From JAHIVN01 sp018816645 (lineage in GTDB: Bacteria; Patescibacteriota; Dojkabacteria; JAHIVN01), in contig JBDRHZ010000043.1 in NCBI GenBank assembly GCA_043816305.1, forward strand, positions 1-64,000: DNA of 64,000 nucleotides, in the 5' to 3' direction. A model generated the notes under the pieces. It saw only the letters and a list, made by a program, of their open reading frames with translations. It was not told the DNA's origin and did not search any database. Shown here piece by piece: positions 54,148-62,309 of this stretch. Within the stretch, counting starts at the first letter, position 1. Every line of letters begins with the position of its first letter. A program made the translations under genes and the position numbers.

Positions 54148-54292
54148 AAAATCATACTCCTTTGTGCCCCCACTGCTTCAGTTTGATAAACGAAGAGACT
54201 CTAACATGCCCCAAGAGTGCCAATACAGATATGAAAGCGAAATGCGGTTAATCTACAGTGAAGATTTCGATGAGTACAGATTAAGGAATTAG
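54140..54292 (+). pseudogene. Frameshifted zinc-ribbon minigene
   Basis: One frame reads TPLCPHCFSLINEETLTCP, aligning with the 51841 product. After the third cysteine, another frame continues with ECQYRYESEMRLIYSEDFDE to the stop at 54292, matching the second half (tail LIYSEDFDE against IVYVEDL). No ATG is in frame. A 2-bp shift and loss of the start make it a remnant. Confidence 0.55.
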
Positions 54293-54337
54293 ATATAGTA
54301 TCTACCAGCAAATTTAGCTAAATTGATCGAAGTTGCC

Positions 54338-54862
54338 ATGGAAGAAATTTTGACAGATGAACAAAGAAGAGAAGTTATTCAAACTAGATGTTTTTCACTA
54401 ATAACCCAGCGTTTCGATTTAGAATGCAATTGTTTACTTGAAGGAGAATATGCAGCATTCATTGTTCGTTCAAATATAGCAGGCGGAACAGTCTTTGGTC
54501 CAGGTAACCAGGTTCGGCCCATACATGTAGTATTTACAGACTACTTGCAACACTTTTGTAGCACTCAGGCGATATATCTAAATTTAGATGTTTTGAAGGG
54601 CACTATCCTTGAAGCTCTAGAGGGGATCGAAGCACATCGCATAGAAACCTTCGCTCTATCTTATCCTGACGTAAGAGGCATTCTTCATTACGAGGATTTG
54701 CAAAATATCCAGCCAGAAGGAATAGATTACGTTCAAACAAACTTTGCTGCTTTAAGCAAACTGTATCAAGTACTTACAGCATCTATTTATGACTTAATAA
54801 GAGAGCTGGCAGAGAAACAAGAATTTAAACATCTTGCAGTTCTTGCCAATAAAGAAGTTTAA
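54338..54862 (+). CDS. Orphan soluble protein
   Basis: I use ATG 54338 (MEEILTDEQRREVIQ). The 174-residue acidic protein has a beta-rich centre (AAFIVRSNIAGGTVFG, IHVVFTDYLQHF) and helical ends. No family is recognised. It is alone on its strand. Confidence 0.6.
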   Translation: MEEILTDEQRREVIQTRCFSLITQRFDLECNCLLEGEYAAFIVRSNIAGGTVFGPGNQVRPIHVVFTDYLQHFCSTQAIYLNLDVLKGTILEALEGIEAHRIETFALSYPDVRGILHYEDLQNIQPEGIDYVQTNFAALSKLYQVLTASIYDLIRELAEKQEFKHLAVLANKEV

Positions 54863-54903
54863 ATTGAGAGTTGAAAGCTAGATAGTCGGATAGTTTGATA
54901 CCT

Positions 54904-55397
54904 TCAGTTTCTCTTAGAATTGTACTTGTTCTCCTCAACATAACTTACTAAAAGTTTGGCATATTTTTCCCTATCTTTAGGATTCGAAAGCTCTCTCTTT
55001 CCATATTGCACATAAAGACCATCGCCAGAATATCTTGGAAACACATGCACGTGAAAATGCCATAGGTCCTGATCACCGGCCGGCTCATTATGCTGCCACA
55101 AAGATACTCCATCACAATTGTAAGTTTTTCGAATAGCTATACTTATGTACTTCACAAATTCGGCAATTCTAATATTCACTTTTCTGGGAAGGTCATAAAT
55201 ATTCTCGTAGTGATTTCGAGAACTTACCAGAACATGGCCGGGATTATTCGGCCACCAATGGGAGGCTATATGGGAGAATATAAACTCATCTATGTAAATA
55301 ATGTCTGTGCCTGTTTGGTATATGGAAATTCTCCTTCAACTCCAATGGCAACAGCGCAAAGCGGGCACTTGTAGTCCTTTGGTTCGTGATTGAACAT
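54904..55397 (-). pseudogene. HIT-family hydrolase gene with frameshift
   Basis: From ATG 55397 the first frame gives a Cys-rich start (YKCPLCAVAIGVEGE) and stops. A second frame picks up near 55323-55340 (YQTGTDIIYIDEFIFSHIAS, NPGHVLVSSRNHYENIYDLP) and continues to the catalytic HIT triad HFHVHVFPRY. The two parts make one ordinary HIT nucleotide hydrolase. A 1-bp shift, biological or from sequencing, separates them. Confidence 0.75.
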
Positions 55398-55404
55398 GTT
55401 TTGT

Positions 55405-55980
55405 CTACTTGAAACTCAATCCGTCTGCACTTCTAAATTCTACTTTTACCCCATCAATTTCAACTTCAAGAATGCAGCAGTCATCTTTTTTATCCAGCTC
55501 TTTCCCCAAGAATTCCTTGCAGAATACCTCAAGAACTTTTCCATGCGTTACAGCAAGAATTCTTTCCGCATCAAAATCTTGAATCTTCTCTATCATAATC
55601 TTTAATCGTCTAATCAGATCGTCGACACTCTCACTTCCAGGCACCCATTCTCCATTTTCATACGCCTCGTGCAGCTCAGGATAATTCTTTTCGATATCTT
55701 CTTTTTTTTCTCCGCACATCAAGCCATAAGTATTTCGCTCCTTGAGATAAAGCCATTTCTCTGCTTTCAATCCTACGCCCTGACCAAGAATCTCGGCTGT
55801 CTCAAATGCCCGAAGAAGGGGGGAGGAAAGAATTTTATCTATATTGAATTTCTTGACTTTATCGACAGAATCTTCTGCCTGCTGTCTGCCTTTTTCAGAA
55901 AGCAGCAAGTCACCCCATCCTCCATACCTATTCTCAACATCATCCATTCCCTCACCATGGCGCATAAAGAATACTTTCAT
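55405..55980 (-). CDS. Histidine phosphatase (phosphoglycerate mutase-like)
   Basis: The 191-residue protein has the catalytic RHGEG at residues 7-11, the SSPLLRAFETAEI motif, a GSESVDDLIRR segment and the late ILAVTHGK histidine, the full histidine phosphatase branch 1 pattern. It removes phosphate through a phosphohistidine. The substrate is unknown. A paralogue lies at 56673-57398 with the same GGWGD/GGWSD and LKERNTYG features, so the two share a recent ancestor. Confidence 0.88.
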   Translation of the reverse strand: MKVFFMRHGEGMDDVENRYGGWGDLLLSEKGRQQAEDSVDKVKKFNIDKILSSPLLRAFETAEILGQGVGLKAEKWLYLKERNTYGLMCGEKKEDIEKNYPELHEAYENGEWVPGSESVDDLIRRLKIMIEKIQDFDAERILAVTHGKVLEVFCKEFLGKELDKKDDCCILEVEIDGVKVEFRSADGLSFK

Positions 55981-56119
55981 AATTTCAAATTAAAAGTTTA
56001 AGTTAATTAATTCTACATCAAGAGACGACTATCGATCAATACCGATCGTCAGGACATAATACTTGTTAATCCAGCTCGAAATTGTATATAATCTAAACAT
56101 TGTCAATAATTACTGTACG

Positions 56120-56695
56120 ATGAACTTTGATCTGGTATTAAAACAATTGGGTTTTAAACTAAGAGAACGTCAGATTATTGCTTATCTGTACTCAAAGGGA
56201 AATTGTAAAGCAAGTAAAATAGCTCTTGAGCTATGCATTCCGAAAAGCACTATTCTTTTTGTTTTGTATAAACTTGAAAAGAAGGGGTTTGTCACAAAGA
56301 TTAAAAAAGCAAAGTCTTATATATTTACACCTGCTGATCCGACTGCCCTAATCAATCATTTCGACAACACGATTCAAGAAGCAGAAGCAAAGAAAGAAAA
56401 AATTCTGCCACTCATTCCAGAGATTAGGCGACTGAAAGATCATAAGGCTGACGCCAAAATTGCATATTACAGTACAGATTCATCTATAAAAGAACTGCGC
56501 CAGTCATTGCTGGAGCAGGTCGACAATAAAGACACAAAGATTCTTTATGATAAAGAATCTGTAAAAATTTACGCCAACGATCAGTACTTGTTTCTGCTCT
56601 CAGATGATCTAGCAGTCAGATTTGAGAATAGAGGGACATTAGTTAAATTTATCAATGCCTTTAAATACGTAAATGCCTACGAAATCAAAAAGTGA
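56120..56695 (+). CDS. TrmB-like transcriptional regulator
   Basis: I use ATG 56120 (MNFDLVLKQLGFKLRE). The 191-residue protein has a winged helix (residues 5-70: ASKIALELCIPKSTILFVLYKL, then GFVTKIKKAKSYIFTPADP). A coil follows, then a small C-terminal domain that could bind an effector. This is the TrmB plan, common in archaea and in CPR genomes. Its 3' end overlaps the second histidine phosphatase gene by 23 bp, so it may control that gene. Confidence 0.8.
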   Translation: MNFDLVLKQLGFKLRERQIIAYLYSKGNCKASKIALELCIPKSTILFVLYKLEKKGFVTKIKKAKSYIFTPADPTALINHFDNTIQEAEAKKEKILPLIPEIRRLKDHKADAKIAYYSTDSSIKELRQSLLEQVDNKDTKILYDKESVKIYANDQYLFLLSDDLAVRFENRGTLVKFINAFKYVNAYEIKK

Positions 56696-57398
56696 GGCCA
56701 CAAAGACTAAAGTCCTAAATACGCGTATTTCATCGTCAGGCGAAACCCTCCGTAGCAGAATTGCGAAGGAGGGTAAAATCATATACTTCTTCCGGCACGG
56801 CGAAGAGATGAATGATGTCGCAGGGAAATTCGGCGGATGGTCTGATCCGGCACTTTCCCACAAGGGCATCAAATTAGCCAAGAAGACAGCACTATATCTG
56901 AAACCGAAAAACTTTAATATAATTCTAACTTCCCCGCTGGAAAGAGCAAGCCAAAGTGCCGATATCATTGGAAAGATCATAGATGTTGATGTAAAGGAAC
57001 TTGTCTACCTAAAAGAAAGAAATACCTACGGCATTCTTGGTGGCATTTCGAAGAAAACAGCCAAAGAAGATTATCCTGAATTGCTGCGTTCTTATAATGC
57101 ACAGGAATTCATACCCGGAGCAGAAAGATACGATGACTTCAAGAATAGAGTAGAGACACTTATTCGGAAATTGCTTGAAACTGAGTATCAAAGAATTCTA
57201 TGTGTTACACATGGATATCTTATCACTACACTTATAGAAGAATTTCTCGGTTTAAATAGAGAAAGTATCGAAGACGGCTGTTTACTTGGTTTGCGTTCTG
57301 TGGGTCGAAAGTTTGAAATACTTGAAACAAAGAACATGACATACACCGAAGGGCAGAAAACGTATGATTCAGAAAGGTATCGGAAATTCAAATCCTAA
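56673..57398 (+). CDS. Histidine phosphatase (phosphoglycerate mutase-like)
   Basis: The 241-residue protein has an approximately 33-residue basic N-terminal extension, then FFRHGEEMNDV, a TSPLERASQSADI motif, GAERYDDFKNR and RILCVTHGYL. The catalytic residues are all present. It is a close relative of the protein at 55405, and both share LKERNTYG before an acidic insert. It is coupled to the TrmB-like gene, and the convergent methyltransferase begins at the next base after its stop. Confidence 0.88.
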   Translation: MPTKSKSEATKTKVLNTRISSSGETLRSRIAKEGKIIYFFRHGEEMNDVAGKFGGWSDPALSHKGIKLAKKTALYLKPKNFNIILTSPLERASQSADIIGKIIDVDVKELVYLKERNTYGILGGISKKTAKEDYPELLRSYNAQEFIPGAERYDDFKNRVETLIRKLLETEYQRILCVTHGYLITTLIEEFLGLNRESIEDGCLLGLRSVGRKFEILETKNMTYTEGQKTYDSERYRKFKS

Positions 57399-58109
57399 CT
57401 ACTGCAGGGTGAAAACCCCTATCATATGCACCTTCAACTTATTTAAAACTGGAAAACTCAAAAAGAACTCTATTGCCACACCGATATAAAAGAAAAACCT
57501 GTTAATGGCTATATAAGTCGGGTCGCCATTTAAAATCAGTCGATTAATTGTAAAATTGTTTAATTTGGCAAGTTTAAATAGCTTATCAGCCGAATTAGCA
57601 CGGTAGACAGCAGGCATTGGATCAGTCACTAAATTCTCGCTCATCTTTCCTACAACTTTTTTCCGGAGCCAATCAGGAATTATTCTGTTGAAGAATACTA
57701 CATAGTTCCAGTTATTTGGTGCAAGGAAAACCAGCCTTCCGCCTTTTTTCAGGACTCTTGAGAACTCTGCAAAAGCTTTCGAAGGATCCTGGATATGCTC
57801 AAAGACCCATGAGGAAATGATCATATCAACACTCTCGCTTTCTACTTGAGGAATATTCTCAAGACTTGCTACAATCTTTTCATCCAACACTTTATTCATC
57901 TTCAGAAATTCTTCACTCACGTCAACTCCAATAACTCTTTTTGCTCTTTTATACTCCTTTTCAAACATAGATGAAAAGCCGCAACCAGCTTCAAGAACAG
58001 TTGAATCCTGTTCAATATACGATCGGACTAAATCCTTGTAGATGGAAACGGAATCTGTCCAGGAAGAGTTGATTTTTTTGTATTCTTGTCTGTATTGGTC
58101 TTGTAACAT
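57399..58109 (-). CDS. Class I SAM-dependent methyltransferase
   Basis: The 236-residue protein shows motif I VLEAGCGFSSMFE, VIGVDVSEEFLK, the DMIISSWVFEHIQDP segment and LKKGGRLVFLAPN, a Methyltransf_11-type enzyme. The C-terminal hydrophobic stretch (FFFYIGVAIEFFLSFPVLN) may seat it at the membrane, as in quinone- or lipid-modifying enzymes. The acceptor is unknown. Confidence 0.85.
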   Translation of the reverse strand: MLQDQYRQEYKKINSSWTDSVSIYKDLVRSYIEQDSTVLEAGCGFSSMFEKEYKRAKRVIGVDVSEEFLKMNKVLDEKIVASLENIPQVESESVDMIISSWVFEHIQDPSKAFAEFSRVLKKGGRLVFLAPNNWNYVVFFNRIIPDWLRKKVVGKMSENLVTDPMPAVYRANSADKLFKLAKLNNFTINRLILNGDPTYIAINRFFFYIGVAIEFFLSFPVLNKLKVHMIGVFTLQ

Positions 58110-58265
58110 TAGTCGTATGTTATCAGCTATTTTAATCTATTATTCTTATGAACACCTGAGAGAATTCTATTATGAATCCTGATTCTAGTAAAGAGTCCCT
58201 AACAGATTGTCTAGGACTAGATATGCTAGGTTTTACCATTTATACTAAAAGATTGATTTCAGTAA

Positions 58266-58530
58266 AGTAAGTTTATACGTACTAAATAATTTTCTTTTTC
58301 CAAAGAAACCCCGTATGTATAAAATTCGATCATAGATAAAAAAACGATTGATCCAGAGTACTTGGGGTCCGGGGTTTTCACGTTTCAGAAATATTGTTTT
58401 TGAAAGCCAGCGTTGCTAAAAACTTGAAAACCCCGGTGGCTTTTTTCATCTATTTTTTGGCCACCCAAAAAATAGATGATTTTGATTCTTTTCTAAAAAG
58501 AATACATGGAGTAATACGTATAAACTTACT
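58266..58530. repeat. 265-bp nested inverted-repeat element
   Basis: The ends are a perfect 15-bp inverted repeat, AGTAAGTTTATACGT / ACGTATAAACTTACT. Inside are a perfect 12-bp pair CCGGGGTTTTCA (58369-58380) / TGAAAACCCCGG (58425-58436) and a perfect 15-bp hairpin TCATCTATTTTTTGG-CCAC-CCAAAAAATAGATGA (58446-58479). It has no coding frame. It could be a MITE-like transposable element or a structured RNA. The rest of 58110-58594 is plain AT-rich spacer. Confidence 0.75.
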
Positions 58531-58594
58531 ATGAAGTAAAAAACCTCTTTAAACCGAAGATACAAATAACAAACTGCTGATTCCTAACTACTGC

Positions 58595-59722
58595 TCAATC
58601 CAATCTCATCGGCATCACAATGTGTAAAAAGTCTTTGTCTTCAACGTCTTTGAATACTCCAGGAGCCGTGACTCCGTTTGTTTCAAAGTAGACATCTTCC
58701 CCTTCTATAGCATTTAACATGTCCAGCAAAAATTTGATATTGTATCCTGTCACAAGGTCTTCTCCCTTAACATCCAAGATTTCAATACTACTCTCATTTT
58801 CACCGACATCTGCTACCTGAGCAGATAGCCTTAATTTGCCTTTGGCAGCTAAAATCTCAAAAACGGCTTTATTTCCAACAGCTGAACGGGCAAATATACT
58901 TACAACTTTTAGTGATCTTCCTAGCATTTCCTTATCCACTCTGAAGCTGTGCTTCGTTTCCTTCGGAAGAATTTGTTGATATTCAGGAAATTCTCCCTCT
59001 ATCAATCTTGTGGAAATCTCTACATCCTGCACCTTGAAAATCATCTGGTTTTTGTCTTTGAGGAGATATCCCTCTAAGGTTTCATCGTCTTCTCCTAAGT
59101 CATGCGTAATTCTTGCTAGTTCACTCAAGGCTCTTGCAGGAATTATATGACTGAATTCAGAAGTACCTTTTCTATCAATATCCAGTACCTTCTTTGATAA
59201 CCTAAATCCGTCAACTCCAACTATAGTAAGCTTTTTTGAGGTAGCTTCGAAAAGAACGCCTGTTAAAACCGGACGGGAATCGTCATGCGCAGCAGCAAAT
59301 ATTACCTTATCGAGAGACTTAGCAAACTGAAGTGCCTTTACTTTAAAAGCAGGAGTTTCTTTTGCATGGGGCAGAGGAGGAAATTCTTCTGCATCAACAA
59401 CATTGAATTCCGCACTGCTTTGTTTATTCTTGACAACTAACACTTTATCTCGAAATTCCAGATTTAGAGGTCCAGATGAAAGCGAATTTACAAATTCAGC
59501 CAGCGTCCTTGCATTTGCTGTTGTCTTTCCCTTTGCTTTTACATCGGCTCCAACAAGTGTGCTTATCCCGAGTTCAAGATCTGTTGTTGAAAGCTTCAAT
59601 TGATTGTCAACTATCTCTATCAAGACATTTGAAAGAACTGGAATCGAAGGATTTGAACTTATCGTTTTTGAAACATAGTTGAGAGCTTTTGCAAAGCTTT
59701 CTTGAGTTAAGGTTGCTTTCAT
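58595..59722 (-). CDS. dnaN: DNA polymerase III beta sliding clamp
   Basis: The 375-residue protein has the three-domain clamp pattern: MKATLTQESFAKALNYVSK at the start, SNVLIEI, AAHDDSRPVLTGVLFE in the middle domain and the C-terminal HIVMPMRLD that forms the protein-binding pocket. It closes around DNA as a dimer and holds the replicase and repair enzymes. It lies downstream of dnaA on the same strand with a 578-bp space between them that carries DnaA boxes. Confidence 0.97.
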   Translation of the reverse strand: MKATLTQESFAKALNYVSKTISSNPSIPVLSNVLIEIVDNQLKLSTTDLELGISTLVGADVKAKGKTTANARTLAEFVNSLSSGPLNLEFRDKVLVVKNKQSSAEFNVVDAEEFPPLPHAKETPAFKVKALQFAKSLDKVIFAAAHDDSRPVLTGVLFEATSKKLTIVGVDGFRLSKKVLDIDRKGTSEFSHIIPARALSELARITHDLGEDDETLEGYLLKDKNQMIFKVQDVEISTRLIEGEFPEYQQILPKETKHSFRVDKEMLGRSLKVVSIFARSAVGNKAVFEILAAKGKLRLSAQVADVGENESSIEILDVKGEDLVTGYNIKFLLDMLNAIEGEDVYFETNGVTAPGVFKDVEDKDFLHIVMPMRLD

Positions 59723-60300
59723 ATTAATATGTATTATATTAAATAATTTAGAAGTAGTAATAGTATAGGCAGTGGATTTGTTTATAAGTTTAACTTGTAT
59801 CTATTTCAAGGCGTTTTTCTGAACTTATCCGTGTGGATTGTTTTTCTCTACAGTTTTAAGTTATAAAAAGAGTATCTAATTTTTACTACTTGATGTCAAG
59901 CAATAATACGATGTGTTTAAGTAAGGGGTTTGTGTGGAAGAATATGTTGATGGTATTTGGATAACTTTTGACAAAAAGTGTTATGATTTTTGTGGTAATG
60001 ACCCTTTATACTCAATTAATATTATATTTGCTGGGATATTCTCTTCTAATATAAAATCCACACTCAAGGAGTTGTTCACAAAGCTCGCACAGTTATACAC
60101 AAAGAATTGAATCTCAAAAAAGATTGATAAATCGGTATCTTTAGAAAGGTTATTCACATATTGACATGATGCTCATGGCGGATGGGGTTAGAAAGCAGGA
60201 CATGGCGTTACAAGTCTTTCTGAGATATTACTTCGGTATCTATATGAAGGAGTGCTTGCAGGATTTAACTGAAGTAGATAATTCTAGGTTTAACTGAGGC
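59723..60300. other. oriC: Candidate replication origin between dnaA and dnaN
   Basis: No gene is present. DnaA-box matches in one direction are TTATACACA (60093-60101) and TTATTCACA (60150-60158), both full matches to TTATNCACA, with TTGTTCACA (60072-60080) and AAATCCACA (60054-60062) as weaker sites. An AT-rich stretch (60001-60055) lies beside them and could unwind. The position next to dnaA is typical of bacterial origins. Confidence 0.65.
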
Positions 60301-61683
60301 TTAAATAGTTGGCTGCTGCTGGATTTCGTTTATCAGGTTGTCGATCTGTTCTTTGAATGTCAAGTTTGTCTGAATCATGCTTTGAACTTTGTCGATAGCA
60401 TGGATTGCAGTTGTATGATCTTTCCTTTCAAGGATCTCTGAAACTTCCTGGAGCTTGTATCCGAATTCATCTCGGAGAATATACATGCATATCTGGCGAG
60501 CAAAAGCTATTTCCTTCGTTCTTCGAGGCCCTTTTATTTCTTTGGAAGAAACTCCAAACTCCTTTGCCACTTTCTTTATGATGGTGGAAGTTTTTACAGC
60601 TTTTCTTTTTGAATTGGGGTCTTTGCCAAGTATCTTTGCTATCTCAGCTTGTGTGAGTTCGTCCTCTTTTTTCATGGAATTATAGAGATTGACTTTTTGG
60701 AGTGCGCCTTCGAGTTCTCTAATATTCTCTTTTATTATTTCGGCAATGAAACGTAGAAAGGGTTCTGGAAGATTTATACCGAACTCCTTTTGCTTTTGTT
60801 CGAGTATTGCTATACGTTCTTCATATCTTGGCTTTGATATATCTGCTACCATGCCTCCTTGAAATCTGGAGATCAATCTGTCTTCGATATTGGGGATTTC
60901 TTCGGGTGTTCTATCAGATGTGATGACAATTTGTTTGGAAGCCTGAAAGAGAACATTGAAAGTGTTGAAAAAGGCGCTCTGAGTTTCTTTTCTGTTGGAG
61001 AGCATTTGAATGTCATCTATGATAAGCACATCCAATTTCCTATATTTATCTCTGAACTTATCCATAGTATTTGAACGTATGCAGGCAACCATATCATTTA
61101 GGAAGTTTTCGGTTGTACTATACAGAACTTTTTTTGTAGTATCACGATCGATGATCTCTCTTCCGATAGCCTGGGCTAGATGGGTCTTGCCTATACCTGT
61201 TGTGCCGTATAGGAATAGAGGATTGTAGCTCTTTCCCGGGTTTTCAGAAACGGAAATTGCAGCTGCATGAGCAAGCCTGTTAGAATCTCCAACGACATAA
61301 TTTGCAAAAGTGTATCGCTCATTCAAACTGGAAGACCGAATATGTTGATATGAAGCTTCATCTATTCCGTCTTTTACTTGCAGAATAGGAGCAGTGTCGT
61401 CCGCCTCTGTTTTTTTGGATGTATCTTTCACAAGGTACTTGTCGTATTTGAATTCCGGATTGAGATCTTTTCCATACACAAATGAAATAGTTTTTTGAAT
61501 GAGATGCTTGTGTTTTTGGTTAAGCCAGTCAGCAGTATAACTGTTTTTAACACCAATTAGAGCCTTCCTGCCTTCGATATCTATGAGTCTTGTGTCTCTA
61601 AACCATGTCTTGAATTGAGCGGGAGAATCAAGCTTTATCTCAATCTGTGCAAGAGTTTTTTTCCAGATATCGGTTTTATCCAT
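60301..61683 (-). CDS. dnaA: Chromosomal replication initiator DnaA
   Basis: The 460-residue protein has all four domains. The N-terminal oligomerisation domain (about 1-80) and a linker are followed by the AAA+ core with Walker A YGTTGIGKTHLAQAIG, Walker B VLIIDDIQML and sensor motifs (TSDRTPEEIP, RLISRFQGG). The C-terminal DNA-binding domain carries GPRRTKEIAFARQICMYILR and the signature DHTTAIHAIDKVQ. It binds DnaA boxes and opens the origin. The upstream DNA holds a perfect DnaA box, suggesting self-regulation or a second part of the origin. Confidence 0.98.
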   Translation of the reverse strand: MDKTDIWKKTLAQIEIKLDSPAQFKTWFRDTRLIDIEGRKALIGVKNSYTADWLNQKHKHLIQKTISFVYGKDLNPEFKYDKYLVKDTSKKTEADDTAPILQVKDGIDEASYQHIRSSSLNERYTFANYVVGDSNRLAHAAAISVSENPGKSYNPLFLYGTTGIGKTHLAQAIGREIIDRDTTKKVLYSTTENFLNDMVACIRSNTMDKFRDKYRKLDVLIIDDIQMLSNRKETQSAFFNTFNVLFQASKQIVITSDRTPEEIPNIEDRLISRFQGGMVADISKPRYEERIAILEQKQKEFGINLPEPFLRFIAEIIKENIRELEGALQKVNLYNSMKKEDELTQAEIAKILGKDPNSKRKAVKTSTIIKKVAKEFGVSSKEIKGPRRTKEIAFARQICMYILRDEFGYKLQEVSEILERKDHTTAIHAIDKVQSMIQTNLTFKEQIDNLINEIQQQPTI

Positions 61684-61748
61684 GTGTTTTTTTGGGCAAC
61701 TTGGGTAGAAAATTGGGTAGTGTATTTGATGTCTATACTTTATGAGTA

Positions 61749-61777
61749 TGTGGATAACTTGTCAAGAAAGTGGATAA
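61749..61777. promoter_or_regulatory. DnaA boxes upstream of dnaA
   Basis: TGTGGATAA (61749-61757) is a perfect DnaA box (reverse of TTATCCACA), and AGTGGATAA (61769-61777) matches 8 of 9. They lie 66-94 bp before the dnaA start, suiting autorepression or a bipartite origin. Confidence 0.7.
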
Positions 61778-61887
61778 TTCAGCTTATAGCTTACAGTTTA
61801 CCGCATATAAACGTATTTGTTGTAAAAAGTGGAACAAGTCATACACATCTGATATAACAATCACATATTAAATATTAGAGATTAGAG

Positions 61888-62244
61888 ATGGTCGAGTGTG
61901 AACTAGAAGGGCGTGTCCCTATCTTTGAAGCCAAACCAGATACTATTTATACCGGGGTTGAAGGAGCACAAGGAAATGTTGCTAGAGTAAGGTACCTAGA
62001 CTTAGATACTGGAGGATTCTCTTTTTTGGATGGTTGGGATGTAGATTTGTTTATTAGGTTTAGGGTGGTGCAAGCCCGCTTTCCGGCAGGAAGCCAAGTT
62101 GCTCATCAAACCGCTGCTGGGAGGATGGTGTTTATTGAGAGGGTAGAAGCTGATACTGGAGCGGGAGCAGGAGAGTTTCGCATAATTAGGAATCTTGACT
62201 ATGTAATAGTTCGACCGGTTAAACAGGCATCGGTTGCAGTTTGA
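61888..62244 (+). CDS. Orphan small soluble protein
   Basis: The 118-residue beta-rich protein (VRYLDLDTGGFSFLDGWD, RMVFIERVEADTG) has no recognised motif. It lies divergent from dnaA and converges on the aldehyde dehydrogenase gene. Confidence 0.55.
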   Translation: MVECELEGRVPIFEAKPDTIYTGVEGAQGNVARVRYLDLDTGGFSFLDGWDVDLFIRFRVVQARFPAGSQVAHQTAAGRMVFIERVEADTGAGAGEFRIIRNLDYVIVRPVKQASVAV

Positions 62245-62267
62245 GTTCAGGGTACCATCGATTCAGA

Positions 62268-62305
62268 TCAAGAACCAAACATCCAACAACGAATTACCAA
62301 TTACC
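62268..62305. repeat. AATTACCAATTACC-type repeat
   Basis: ACCAAACATCCAACAACGAA and TTACCAATTACCAG are units of the CCAAT repeat family. It ends next to the stop codon of the aldehyde dehydrogenase gene. Confidence 0.45.
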
Positions 62306-62309
62306 AGTG

